From: an uncultured Draconibacterium sp.
GTDB lineage: Bacteria > Bacteroidota > Bacteroidia > Bacteroidales > Prolixibacteraceae
Direction of reading: 5' to 3'
NCBI RefSeq assembly: GCF_963674925.1
Contig: NZ_OY771647.1
Coordinates: 449,501 to 513,500, forward strand
Length of the DNA: 64,000 nt
The position numbers were made by a program, and so were the translations under genes. Of this stretch, positions 9,362 to 17,765 are shown one piece after another. Under the pieces are notes generated by a model. That model did no database searches. It was not told the origin of the DNA and saw nothing but the letters and a program-made list of their open reading frames with translations. Every line of letters starts with the position of its first letter. Positions within the stretch are counted from its first letter, which is position 1.

Positions 9362-9380
9362 GCTTCTAATATTTCAGTAC

Positions 9381-10913
9381 ATGGGAACAAAATCAGTTTC
9401 ATTTAAGCTACCAACCAACTACAGCCCCGAATTGCTGCAAGGCCAAATTGCCAAAACACTTCGGATTAAGAAATTTTCGTACGAGCTGGAAACGAAAAGT
9501 CTGGATGCCCGAAATAAATCGAATATCCACTGGTTGGTAAAAGCTATTGTATCATCGCCTGAAATTAAAGGGAACGAGCAGGTTGAAAAAGAAAAGCTGG
9601 AAATTCCGTACAAAAAAAGCAATAAAAAAATTGTGGTAGTGGGCAGTGGACCAGCCGGATTTTTTAATGCCTTTGTGCTGCAAAAAGCCGGTTTCGATGT
9701 TACACTGATCGAACGTGGCTCCGATGTTACAACACGTGGCAAAGCCATTTCCAACTTTGAACGAACCGGAACTTTCAACGCCCAAAATAATTATGCTTTT
9801 GGCGAAGGTGGCGCCGGAACATTTTCGGACGGCAAACTCACTTCACGCTCTAAACGCATTTCAAAAGAGAAACAGTTTATCCTGTCGAGTTACGTGGAAG
9901 CGGGTGCACCGGAGGAGATTTTATACATGACCCACCCGCATTTGGGAACCGATAACCTGCGAAAAATAGTGCAGAATTTGCGTGAATCTTTTGAGAATTT
10001 TGGAGGTAAATTTCTGTTTGAGACGATGCTGGAAGACGTGGTAATAACCAATTCGAAAGTAAAAGAGGTAATTACATCCAAAGGAAATTTTCCTGCTGAT
10101 GCTTTGTTTATTGCTCCTGGTCATTCGGCTTTCGAAACCTATAAAATGCTGATCAGAAGAGGCATTCCTTTCCGTACTAAAAACTTTGCCATTGGCAGCC
10201 GGATGGAGCATACACAGGAAATCATCAACAAAGCACAGTGGGGACGACCGCAACTTCCCGGAGTTAAAGCGGCTGAATACCGCCTTACTTCACAAGCCGA
10301 CGGCAAACATTCCGTTTTTTCATTTTGTATGTGCCCGGGTGGCATGGTTGTTCCGGCAGCGGCGTACGAAAATACTAACATCGTTAACGGCATGAGCTAC
10401 TACAAACGCAACGGCAACTTTGCGAATGCTGCCTGTGTAGCGGCAATTCATCCTGATGAGCTGGCCGGCAAAACAGTTTCGCCTGTTGAAGCGCTGGACA
10501 ACCTGCAAAAACTGGAAGAAAGTTTTTATCAATATTCCGAAGGTTATGCTGCGCCGGCATGTTCCATCAACGACTTCCTGAAACAAAATGGAAAAGGGGC
10601 ACAGTTTGAGACCAGTTATCCGCTGGGATTAAAACCGGCTCCGTTATGGGACTTACTGCCCAAACCGGTTGTTGAGTCGATGCAGGTTGGCTTGCAGGAT
10701 TTCATCCGTAAAATGCGTGGTTTTGAAAATGGGAACTTACTGGGTTTCGAAAGCAAAACCTCATCGCCCGTTCAGGTGATTCGCGACAAAAATGGTCTAT
10801 GCGAAGGATTTGAGAACATATACATTATTGGAGAAGGTAGCGGTTATGCCGGAGGAATCATTTCGAGCGCTGCCGATGGGATAAAGGCGGCAATAGGTTT
10901 TCTGGAAAAGTGA
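9381..10913 (+). CDS. FAD-dependent oxidoreductase (NAD(P)/FAD dehydrogenase family)
   Basis: A 510-residue flavoprotein with no assigned substrate. After an N-terminal domain of about 85 residues comes the Rossmann FAD-binding loop VVVGSGPAGFFNAFVLQKAG (about 90-109), ending in an acidic residue (LIERG). The family motifs FGEGGAGTFSDGKLTSR (about 142-158) and IGEGSGYAGGIISSAADG (near the C-terminus, second FAD contact) are intact. This is the conserved family often annotated as uncharacterized FAD-dependent dehydrogenase. The last 15 or so codons are echoed by a short remnant at 14429-14482, on the far side of the leftward ior block. That suggests the downstream region was inserted by recombination. 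Confidence 0.88.
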   Translation: MGTKSVSFKLPTNYSPELLQGQIAKTLRIKKFSYELETKSLDARNKSNIHWLVKAIVSSPEIKGNEQVEKEKLEIPYKKSNKKIVVVGSGPAGFFNAFVLQKAGFDVTLIERGSDVTTRGKAISNFERTGTFNAQNNYAFGEGGAGTFSDGKLTSRSKRISKEKQFILSSYVEAGAPEEILYMTHPHLGTDNLRKIVQNLRESFENFGGKFLFETMLEDVVITNSKVKEVITSKGNFPADALFIAPGHSAFETYKMLIRRGIPFRTKNFAIGSRMEHTQEIINKAQWGRPQLPGVKAAEYRLTSQADGKHSVFSFCMCPGGMVVPAAAYENTNIVNGMSYYKRNGNFANAACVAAIHPDELAGKTVSPVEALDNLQKLEESFYQYSEGYAAPACSINDFLKQNGKGAQFETSYPLGLKPAPLWDLLPKPVVESMQVGLQDFIRKMRGFENGNLLGFESKTSSPVQVIRDKNGLCEGFENIYIIGEGSGYAGGIISSAADGIKAAIGFLEK

Positions 10914-10941
10914 TTGTACCAGTAGCCTCCCTTTAAAACCT

Positions 10942-11793
10942 TCAAAGTATCATTGATTTAATAGCCTCTTTAACGGTCATTTTTTCTTTGATATTTCTGG
11001 TCCTTGCCTGCTGATTACAAACGGTGATAACACCATTATCAAGTACGTCCTGTCCGTTAAAAATCTCAGCACTCATGCAGTCTACTGTGCATGCAAGGAT
11101 TCCCGCATCATTTAAAGTTTCCAGACTCTTTATGCCTGCATTATTTTTACCGATTCCTGCATCATTAAAAAACACCGCTTTTAGCCGATGTTTCTGCGCA
11201 TATTCTCCAGCACTTACACCACCATGCGATCCACACACAACAATATCTCCAAAATTGTCCTCCGTTAAAGATGTTATGCTATCAGCGATGGTGATATCAA
11301 CGCTTTCAATTTGTGCTTTGATTTGCTTTTTCAGACCTTTCTTGCTCCCCTTCGATTCTCTCCTATTCTGAGATTCAAAATAGTCACTTTTTTGAGTCGA
11401 TGCAGAGTGCTTGACGATATGGCTTATTTTGGCAACGGCCTCCTTTACAGAATCACCTGTTTGTATTCCGGCAGCTTCTGCCCGGGGGCTGGTGTGACTT
11501 ATGATTCCGCTCTCCCAGGTATCGCGGGAAATACCAATCTCAGCGCTATTGTGATCAACAGCACAAGCCAGAATATTCTCAAGCTCGTAATACGTGAGAC
11601 CTCTGATTCCTGCCTGATTTTTTCCAATACCCGCATTGTTAAGAAAAACTGCTTTTACACCACAGCTTTTAATTTGCCGGGCAAGATCTCTATTGCCTCC
11701 GCAATGCGATCCGCATACAAGTATTGGAGATGTATTGCCGGGTTGTAAATCGCCTAAACTATCCAGTAGTACTACACCTTCAGGAAATTGCAT
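10942..11793 (-). CDS. Unknown protein with two tandem copies of one domain
   Basis: A 283-residue cytoplasmic protein that I do not recognise by name. It contains two clearly homologous halves. Copy one (about 24-115) has ILVCGSHCGG, KAVFLNNAGIGKNQAGI, ILACAVDHNSAEIG and a GIISHTSPRAEAAG tail. Copy two (about 184-275) has IVVCGSHGGVSAG, KAVFFNDAGIGKNNAGI, ILACTVDCMSAEIF and a GVITVCNQQARTRN tail. A lysine-rich linker (about 130-178) joins them. The glycine-rich GSHxG and N(N/D)AGIGK(N)xAGI blocks look like active-site or ligand loops. There is no signal peptide or membrane segment. Its start lies 31 bp after the iorB stop on the same strand, so it probably shares the iorA-iorB transcript and may act on the same aryl-pyruvate/aryl-CoA chemistry, which is inference. 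Confidence 0.8.
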   Translation of the reverse strand: MQFPEGVVLLDSLGDLQPGNTSPILVCGSHCGGNRDLARQIKSCGVKAVFLNNAGIGKNQAGIRGLTYYELENILACAVDHNSAEIGISRDTWESGIISHTSPRAEAAGIQTGDSVKEAVAKISHIVKHSASTQKSDYFESQNRRESKGSKKGLKKQIKAQIESVDITIADSITSLTEDNFGDIVVCGSHGGVSAGEYAQKHRLKAVFFNDAGIGKNNAGIKSLETLNDAGILACTVDCMSAEIFNGQDVLDNGVITVCNQQARTRNIKEKMTVKEAIKSMIL

Positions 11794-11824
11794 GAGTTTA
11801 GAATTTTGGTCTTTCTATAAAAAT

Positions 11825-12457
11825 CTAACAACGAATTGCTACAGGCTCCACAGTTGCGAGTTCTTCCTCAACAATCCTCGTTCCCATCTCGTAGGCTTTT
11901 ATATTTCCTTCAACAAATTTTTCAGGAACATTTTCCCTAACGATCTGAATCATCTCATCATGCACATAGCCTCTTAACTCAGCATAGTAGCCCAGCATAA
12001 CCACGTTCATCATTCTGTTGATGTTAAAATCAAGAGTCGTGTGCTCATGAGGATCAATAATAAAAACCTTATTATCCGATCTTTTTATTATCTCAGTCTT
12101 CGATTCAGGCAAATCCTTTTGCAGCCTTGTGTTAACACTGGTTGGAGTCAGCTCATAGGTGCTTGTAAGTATAACACCATCCTCTTTTAGCGAATGCAAA
12201 TGCCGAAGTGTTTCCGTTTGCTCAAAAGAAATAACGTAATCTACATCTCCTGCTTTAATAAAAGGCGATAAAACGGGTTGGGTTGAATAACGGAAATGAC
12301 TTTCGACACCTCCACCACGTTGACCTAAACCAATCACATCTGATATTTTCAACTCATACCCTTTTTTGAGGTAATATTTGCTTAAAAGGTTGCTAAAAAG
12401 AAGAATTCCTTGTCCTCCTACTCCGGCAATGATGATATTTTTTCCTGTGTCTTGCAT
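11825..12457 (-). CDS. iorB: Indolepyruvate:ferredoxin oxidoreductase, beta subunit
   Basis: A 210-residue gamma-domain subunit of the 2-oxoacid:ferredoxin oxidoreductase family. With IorA it converts aryl pyruvates, derived from aromatic amino acids, to aryl-acetyl-CoA and CO2 while reducing ferredoxin. The N-terminal motif NIIIAGVGGQGILLFSNLLS and the block ISDVIGLGQRGGGVESHFR are diagnostic. The start at 12457 is chosen because it falls 4 bp after the iorA stop and opens into the conserved glycine motif; the longer frame to 12508 overlaps iorA. It is the second gene of the leftward operon. Confidence 0.92.
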   Translation of the reverse strand: MQDTGKNIIIAGVGGQGILLFSNLLSKYYLKKGYELKISDVIGLGQRGGGVESHFRYSTQPVLSPFIKAGDVDYVISFEQTETLRHLHSLKEDGVILTSTYELTPTSVNTRLQKDLPESKTEIIKRSDNKVFIIDPHEHTTLDFNINRMMNVVMLGYYAELRGYVHDEMIQIVRENVPEKFVEGNIKAYEMGTRIVEEELATVEPVAIRC

Positions 12458-12461
12458 TTCT

Positions 12462-14264
12462 CTAGTTTTTAATAGCGTCAAAATTGCAGGCTGTAGAGCA
12501 TAATCCACATCCTGTACAAATATCCTGGTTAATTACTATTTCAGTTGATCCGTTCTGCCCTTTACTCTCAATAGCCAAACATCCAACACCTATACATTTT
12601 CTACATTTTGTACACGCATCCTGGTCAATGTAATAAGGGGTATCTTTTTGCAGTTTGAATTTTGTAACACACGGTTTCTTTACAATAACTACCGAATTTG
12701 TTTTTGCATTCACCGCGTTGAGAATAGAGCTTTCCAGTTCTTCAAATTCGTATGCATCAACAGTTACAATATCTTGAACACCGATAGCCTCGCATACTTT
12801 TGCAATATCCAATTTGTTTTCCGGTTTGTAATTAAACCCAAACTCACTCGATGCCACATTCTGACCACCGGTCATTGCCAAACAGCTATTGTCCACAATA
12901 ATCACCGTTGATTGACTATCGTTGAATACCAGGTTCATTAGCCCGTTAATTCCAGTTGCCCAAAAACCGCCATCACCTATCATGGCTACAAATTTATTCC
13001 CGTCATCTTTGGCCTTGTTGTAACCGTGTGCCAGTGCAATGCTGGATCCCATACACTTTTGCAGCAGGTATGACTCCATGTGCGGGAAGCAACCAATAAG
13101 ACCACAGGTAACATCGGCAGCTGCCCGAATTTTGTTTTTCTTTAATACACGTGAGATAAAGGTGTGCGAACAGCCCGCACAAGCTACCGGAAGACGGAAA
13201 GGTACGCCTTCCTGAGATGTTCTTTTAGGTGCCTCAGGCACCAGCTTTTCCTCGATAATATCCGGAGTAAAACGCATCATTTCCGGGAATTTTGGGAATA
13301 ATTCTTTCCCAATCACCGAAACACCTAGATCCTTGATATTCTTCTCCATAACATCATGACCATCTTCAATCACATAGAGCTTCTCAACATATTCGGCCAA
13401 TTCCTTAATCTGCTTTTCCGGCAGAGGATGAACAAGCCCCAGTTTAAGAACCGAGGCTTCGGGTAACACTTCTTTTACGTAATAGTAAGGCGTACCCGCT
13501 GTAATTATCCCGATTTTTTTATCATTCAACTCCAGCTTGTTTATTGCAAAGTCGTTACTGTCTTCTGCCAAACGTTTCATCTGTGCCGGAAAGTCACAAA
13601 AACACTTGGTAAGTTTCTGGTGATCTGAACCTTTTGCTTTGGTCATAATAGTGGTCATTATCACCTTACTGAAACTAACAGGATATTTATCTCTGAGTTT
13701 TTCAATATAAGTATAGTCCTCATCAATGATAACCCGACTGGTTGTTTTGCAAATTACCGATGTAATTTTAAGTATAACCGGAGTACTGTATTCCTCACTA
13801 ATTTCGAATGCCTTAACCATAAGATCCTTGGCTTCCTGGCTATCGCCTGGCTCCAGAACTGGGATGTTGAACATGTTCCCGTAATGGCGGCAATCGTTAT
13901 AATCATCACCTGCAATACGGCCTACATCATCGCCAACCACTAATACCAGTCCGCCGTTAACCTGACTGCCGGCAGCTCCACCCAGCGCATCTGCAGCCAC
14001 ATGTAAACCGACTGTCTTCATTATTGCCATACTCCGATAACCTGCAAATGAAGCTCCAATGGCTACTTCTAAAGCTACTTTCTCATTTGTAGACCATTCA
14101 CAATAAACTTCCGGGTATTTATGGTGGGTATAATCCATCACCTCAGTGGAAGGTGTGCCCGGAAATCCGGAAGCAATTTTCACGCCCGCCTCAAAGGCAC
14201 CTCTTGCAACGGCCTCATTACCATTCATCATCTGCATTGCTGCACGCTCAATTTCTGTCTGCAT
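12462..14264 (-). CDS. iorA: Indolepyruvate:ferredoxin oxidoreductase, alpha subunit
   Basis: A 600-residue thiamine-diphosphate enzyme subunit used for anaerobic fermentation of aromatic amino acids. The N-terminal pyrimidine-binding domain carries GNEAVARGAFEAGV and the TPSTEVMDY motif. The C-terminal half has the TPP motif GDGGFWATGINGLMN (about 430-444) with Asn in IIVDNSCLAMTGGQ. Two ferredoxin clusters end the protein: CTKCRKCIGVGC (CX2CX2CX4C) and CTGCGLCSTAC. All key residues are present. It heads the operon with iorB and the duplicated unknown protein, and a TAAATTTG -7 box lies 58 bp upstream. Confidence 0.94.
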   Translation of the reverse strand: MQTEIERAAMQMMNGNEAVARGAFEAGVKIASGFPGTPSTEVMDYTHHKYPEVYCEWSTNEKVALEVAIGASFAGYRSMAIMKTVGLHVAADALGGAAGSQVNGGLVLVVGDDVGRIAGDDYNDCRHYGNMFNIPVLEPGDSQEAKDLMVKAFEISEEYSTPVILKITSVICKTTSRVIIDEDYTYIEKLRDKYPVSFSKVIMTTIMTKAKGSDHQKLTKCFCDFPAQMKRLAEDSNDFAINKLELNDKKIGIITAGTPYYYVKEVLPEASVLKLGLVHPLPEKQIKELAEYVEKLYVIEDGHDVMEKNIKDLGVSVIGKELFPKFPEMMRFTPDIIEEKLVPEAPKRTSQEGVPFRLPVACAGCSHTFISRVLKKNKIRAAADVTCGLIGCFPHMESYLLQKCMGSSIALAHGYNKAKDDGNKFVAMIGDGGFWATGINGLMNLVFNDSQSTVIIVDNSCLAMTGGQNVASSEFGFNYKPENKLDIAKVCEAIGVQDIVTVDAYEFEELESSILNAVNAKTNSVVIVKKPCVTKFKLQKDTPYYIDQDACTKCRKCIGVGCLAIESKGQNGSTEIVINQDICTGCGLCSTACNFDAIKN

Positions 14265-14321
14265 AGTTCAAAAGTGGTTCTTCTCCTTGAAGAATAATTT
14301 TAGTCCATAAGTAAAAGTGGG

Positions 14322-14329
14322 CAAATTTA
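14322..14329 (-). promoter_or_regulatory. Candidate -7 box of the iorAB operon
   Basis: On the minus strand this reads TAAATTTG, a full match to TAnnTTTG, 58 bp before the iorA start. Confidence 0.5.
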
Positions 14330-14428
14330 TATTATTTATAATTTCTGTAAAACATTTGCTAACAAATTGATACATCGATTGCGATTTTGCAATAATTGTT
14401 GCATCAAAACATGTGAGTGGAGTTTGTC

Positions 14429-14482
14429 TCGAGTGCCGCCGATGGAATTAAAGCGGCTATGCATTTCATTGAATCAGAATAA
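14429..14482 (+). pseudogene. 3'-terminal remnant of an FAD oxidoreductase gene
   Basis: The frame ending in TAA at 14480-14482 reads SSAADGIKAAMHFIESE. It aligns with the last residues of the FAD oxidoreductase at 9381-10913 (SSAADGIKAAIGFLEK). The nucleotide differences in the matched part are mostly third-codon changes, so the two tails diverged under selection rather than arising by recent copying. No matching upstream part is visible before about 14425. This appears to be the old 3' end of a homologous gene left behind by recombination. Confidence 0.7.
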
Positions 14483-14550
14483 TTGTAAACTTGCGGTTAA
14501 CTGTAATATGCTTTTATTTAGATTGATTCTATTAAATTCGGGAAAAGAAT

Positions 14551-14558
14551 TAGCTTTG
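14551..14558 (+). promoter_or_regulatory. Candidate -7 box of lysA
   Basis: TAGCTTTG matches TAnnTTTG and lies 24 bp before the lysA ATG at 14583. Confidence 0.55.
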
Positions 14559-14582
14559 TAGTCCTTAAATAATACGAAAAAC

Positions 14583-15842
14583 ATGGCAGAAAAAAATCTA
14601 CCTTTTAGCAAAGAACAGCTTGAAAGCATTATTGAAAACCACCCTACTCCGTTTCATATTTACGATGAAAAAGCAATGATTGAAAATGCACGTAATTTCA
14701 AAAAAGCATTTTCGTGGAACGAAGGTTTTAAGGAATATTATGCAATTAAGGCCGCGCCAAACCCATACCTGATGAAGGTTTTGAGAGAGGAAGGTTTTGG
14801 GATTGACTGTAGTTCTGTTGCTGAGCTGGAACTGGCCAAACGTATTGGAATGAGCGGCGACGAAATTATGCTGACCTCGAACGATACACCGGCTTACGAA
14901 TTTCAGCTGGCTAAAGATTTGGGCGCCATTATCAATCTCGATGATATTTCGCACATCGACTTTGTAGAAAAGAATGTAGGACTGCCGGATACGATTTGTA
15001 TGCGTTACAATCCCGGCAGTTTGAAAGAAGGCAATGTAATTATCGGACATCCAGAGGAAGCCAAATACGGTTTTACCCGCGACCAAATGATTGAAGGTTA
15101 TAAAATCCTGAAAGAAAAGGGTGTAAAACACTTTGGTATTCACACCATGGTGGCTTCAAACGAACTGGAGTCGGCCTATTTCGTGGAAACTGCCGACCTG
15201 CTGTTTAACTTAGTGGTTGAAGTTTACGAAAAAACAGGCGTTAAAATTGAATTTGCGAACCTGGGCGGCGGTATTGGAATTCCATACAAACCGGGCGAAA
15301 AACCCGTTGACATGGAATTTGTAAGTGCCGGTGTAAAAAAATGCTACGATGATATTATTGTAAAAGCGGGTCTTGCTCCGCTGAAAATATTTTTTGAATC
15401 GGGACGTGCCATTACCGGACCTTACGGTTATTTGGTAACCAAAGTTCGTCACATTAAAAAAACATACAAAACCTACGCCGGATTGGATGCCTGTATGACC
15501 AACCTGATGCGTCCGGCACTTTACGGTGCTTACCATCACATTACAGTAATGGGAAAAGAAAACGACGAGGCAAATATAAAATACGACGTTACCGGTTCGT
15601 TGTGCGAAAACAACGACAAATTTGCTATCGACCGCATGTTGCCTGAAATTGAACAGGATGATATTGTGGTTATTCACGACACCGGAGCACACGGCCATTC
15701 GATGGGTTTTAACTACAACGGAAAACTTAAATCGGCTGAGTTGTTACTTCGCGAGAATGGCGATGTAGTTGAGATCCGACGTGCAGAAACGCTCGAGGAT
15801 TATTTTGCAACGCTCGACTTCGATGGAGTGAAAGACTTTTAA
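14583..15842 (+). CDS. lysA: Diaminopimelate decarboxylase-family PLP enzyme
   Basis: A 419-residue fold-III PLP decarboxylase, most likely catalysing the last step of lysine synthesis (meso-diaminopimelate to lysine). The PLP-binding lysine is K56 in YYAIKAAPN. The phosphate-binding glycine run NLGGGIGIPY is at about 224-233. The cysteine completing the active site across the dimer is in GSLCENND (about 338-345). It is followed by HDTGAHGHSMGFNYNGKLKS, where the family has an active-site tyrosine region. A strong terminator follows at 15871. A related amino-acid decarboxylase specificity cannot be excluded from sequence alone. Confidence 0.87.
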   Translation: MAEKNLPFSKEQLESIIENHPTPFHIYDEKAMIENARNFKKAFSWNEGFKEYYAIKAAPNPYLMKVLREEGFGIDCSSVAELELAKRIGMSGDEIMLTSNDTPAYEFQLAKDLGAIINLDDISHIDFVEKNVGLPDTICMRYNPGSLKEGNVIIGHPEEAKYGFTRDQMIEGYKILKEKGVKHFGIHTMVASNELESAYFVETADLLFNLVVEVYEKTGVKIEFANLGGGIGIPYKPGEKPVDMEFVSAGVKKCYDDIIVKAGLAPLKIFFESGRAITGPYGYLVTKVRHIKKTYKTYAGLDACMTNLMRPALYGAYHHITVMGKENDEANIKYDVTGSLCENNDKFAIDRMLPEIEQDDIVVIHDTGAHGHSMGFNYNGKLKSAELLLRENGDVVEIRRAETLEDYFATLDFDGVKDF

Positions 15843-15870
15843 AAATTCATACTTCACAATAAATTAATGA

Positions 15871-15898
15871 GGCCGGGCGACAAAACCCGGCCTTTTTT
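15871..15898 (+). terminator. Rho-independent terminator of lysA
   Basis: The stem GGCCGGG/CCCGGCC (15871-15877 with 15886-15892) is followed by six T. It lies 29 bp past the lysA stop. Confidence 0.9.
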
Positions 15899-15929
15899 GT
15901 ATTTTTAAAAGCACACTAAACAACAAACA

Positions 15930-17039
15930 ATGAAGATAGGATACGACGCAAAACGAGCTTTTCTGAATACCTCCGGCTTAGGCAACTACAGCCGGAATAC
16001 TTTGAATGCCCTTCAGAAATATTTCCCCGATCACCATTACACTTTGTTCACCCCTGAAGTTAAAGCCGCCATGCTTGAGGAGCAGGAAAAGTTTAAGGTG
16101 GTTGCACCTGAGCATGCGCCTTCAGGATTAAAAAAAGCATTCTGGCGCTCGATGCAACTAAGCGACGAAATTAAGGATCACAATCTCGATCTTTTTCATG
16201 GATTGAGCAACGAACTTCCCAAGGGAATTCATAAAACCTCCATCCCAACGCTGGTTACCATTCACGACCTGATCTTTATACGTTATCCCGAATTTTACAA
16301 AACACTCGACCGCGCCATTTATTTCCACAAAACAAAATATGCCTGCAATGCTGCTACCAAAATTTTGGCCATTAGCCAGCAAACGAAAGACGATATTATC
16401 GATTTTGTTGATGTTGATCCGGAAAAGATAGAGATTCTCCATCAGGCAATTTCGCCGCTGTTTTTTGAGAATGCCAACACCGGACAAATCAAAGAAAAAT
16501 ATAAACTGCCCAACGAATTTATTTTGGCCGTTGGTACAGTTGAAGAGCGAAAGAATCAGCTTTCGATAATTAAAGCACTGGTAGAAAAGAACATCAATTT
16601 GCCATTGGTTTTGGTCGGAAATCCAACATCGTATTGTAACGATATTCATAAATACATAGCCGAAAAACAACTTCATAACCGGGTAATTTTTCTGAAGAAT
16701 ATTCCGGAAGCAGATTTGGCAGGCATTTACCAACTGGCACAACTATCCATTTATATTTCGGTATTCGAAGGTTTTGGACTTCCGGTAATCGAATCGATGG
16801 CTTGTGGCTGCCCGGTAATTACATCAAACGCTTCGTGTTTGCCGGAAACCGCCGGCGATGCAGCTGTACTCTGCCCGCCACAAAACATTGAAGAGTTGGG
16901 CAATAAAATTGAAAAGATACTTACCGATACCAATTTTCGTAAAGAATTAATTATGAAAGGGCGCGTGAGAGCCAATGAGTTTCAACCCAAAAAATATGTT
17001 GAAAAATTGATTTCTTTGTACGCGGAATTAATAAAGTAA
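15930..17039 (+). CDS. Glycosyltransferase, GT4 family
   Basis: A 369-residue GT-B fold glycosyltransferase, retaining, using an activated sugar nucleotide; acceptor unknown. The N-terminus MKIGYDAKRAFLNTSGLGNY has the acceptor-side glycine-rich loop. The C-terminal nucleotide-sugar domain has AVGTVEERKNQ (about 196-206) and the EX7E element in VFEGFGLPVIESMACGCPVI (about 275-294). It has no membrane segment and is probably cytoplasmic or peripheral. It sits alone between the lysA terminator and a palindromic element. A role in polysaccharide assembly is likely but unproven. Confidence 0.85.
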   Translation: MKIGYDAKRAFLNTSGLGNYSRNTLNALQKYFPDHHYTLFTPEVKAAMLEEQEKFKVVAPEHAPSGLKKAFWRSMQLSDEIKDHNLDLFHGLSNELPKGIHKTSIPTLVTIHDLIFIRYPEFYKTLDRAIYFHKTKYACNAATKILAISQQTKDDIIDFVDVDPEKIEILHQAISPLFFENANTGQIKEKYKLPNEFILAVGTVEERKNQLSIIKALVEKNINLPLVLVGNPTSYCNDIHKYIAEKQLHNRVIFLKNIPEADLAGIYQLAQLSIYISVFEGFGLPVIESMACGCPVITSNASCLPETAGDAAVLCPPQNIEELGNKIEKILTDTNFRKELIMKGRVRANEFQPKKYVEKLISLYAELIK

Positions 17040-17051
17040 GGGATTCAAATT

Positions 17052-17128
17052 CCCCCCTGTCGCTTCTTCAAAGCGCCTGTCCTCCGTCAGCCGACGGAGA
17101 CAATCGAAACGAAGTGAAGATAGGGGGT
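17052..17128. repeat. Palindromic interspersed element with inner hairpin
   Basis: Outer arms CCCCCTGTCGCTTC and GAAGATAGGGGG are imperfect inverted repeats. The centre holds a hairpin CTCCGTC-agcc-GACGGAG (17082-17099). A perfect palindrome with the same core lies at 36927-36944. It fills the gap between the glycosyltransferase and the Sua5-type gene. Confidence 0.6.
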
Positions 17129-17153
17129 CAAATGAAAGAAAAAAGTATATTAC

Positions 17154-17717
17154 ATGCACGACGATTTAAAAAAGGCTGTTGAGGTACTGAAAAGCGGGGG
17201 TATAATTCTTTACCCAACCGATACCATTTGGGGCATTGGCTGCGATGCCACCAATGCAGAAGCCGTTAAACGTATTTACGATATAAAAAAACGCGAAGAC
17301 AAGAAGAGCATACTGATTTTAATGGAAAATCCGGCTTTGCTCGATCGGTATGTTGATGAAGTTCCTGAGGTGGCCTGGGATTTGGTTGAGGTAAGCACAA
17401 CACCACTCACTGTAATTTACCCCGGAGCAAAAAACCTGGCTGCGAATTTAATTGGAGAAGACGGCAGCATCGGTATCCGTTTTACCAAAGAAGAGTTTAC
17501 ACGCCAGCTGCTGCAACGTTTTCGCCGGCCTATTGTTTCAACTTCGGCCAATGTAAGCGGTGAAAAATCACCGGCTTTTTTTGATGAAATTTCGGAGGAG
17601 ATAAAAGAATCGGTTGATTACGTTGTGGAATACCGGCAGGATGATCGTATGGCATCGAAACCATCAAGCGTAATAAAACTGGGGCCGGGCGGGCAAATCG
17701 ATATTCTCAGAAAATAA
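17154..17717 (+). CDS. L-threonylcarbamoyladenylate synthase (Sua5/YrdC/YciO family)
   Basis: A 187-residue single-domain YrdC-fold protein. Members make threonylcarbamoyl-AMP from threonine, bicarbonate and ATP for the t6A37 modification of tRNA. The N-terminal block GGIILYPTDTIWGIGCDATN (about 15-34) and KRIYDIKKRED (about 39-49), plus the RRPIVSTSANVSGEKSP block (about 123-139), are the conserved binding-cleft motifs. The TsaC versus YciO subfamily is not certain from eye inspection. Start at the ATG at 17154, just after the palindromic element. Confidence 0.88.
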   Translation: MHDDLKKAVEVLKSGGIILYPTDTIWGIGCDATNAEAVKRIYDIKKREDKKSILILMENPALLDRYVDEVPEVAWDLVEVSTTPLTVIYPGAKNLAANLIGEDGSIGIRFTKEEFTRQLLQRFRRPIVSTSANVSGEKSPAFFDEISEEIKESVDYVVEYRQDDRMASKPSSVIKLGPGGQIDILRK

Positions 17718-17765
17718 AAAGGCCACCTGAAAACAGATGGCGGCAATATTTTAAATCCGTCCGAA

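Noticed and set aside
15210..15698. A 162-residue minus-strand frame opposite lysA
   Set aside because: Antisense to a clear decarboxylase gene and without protein features.
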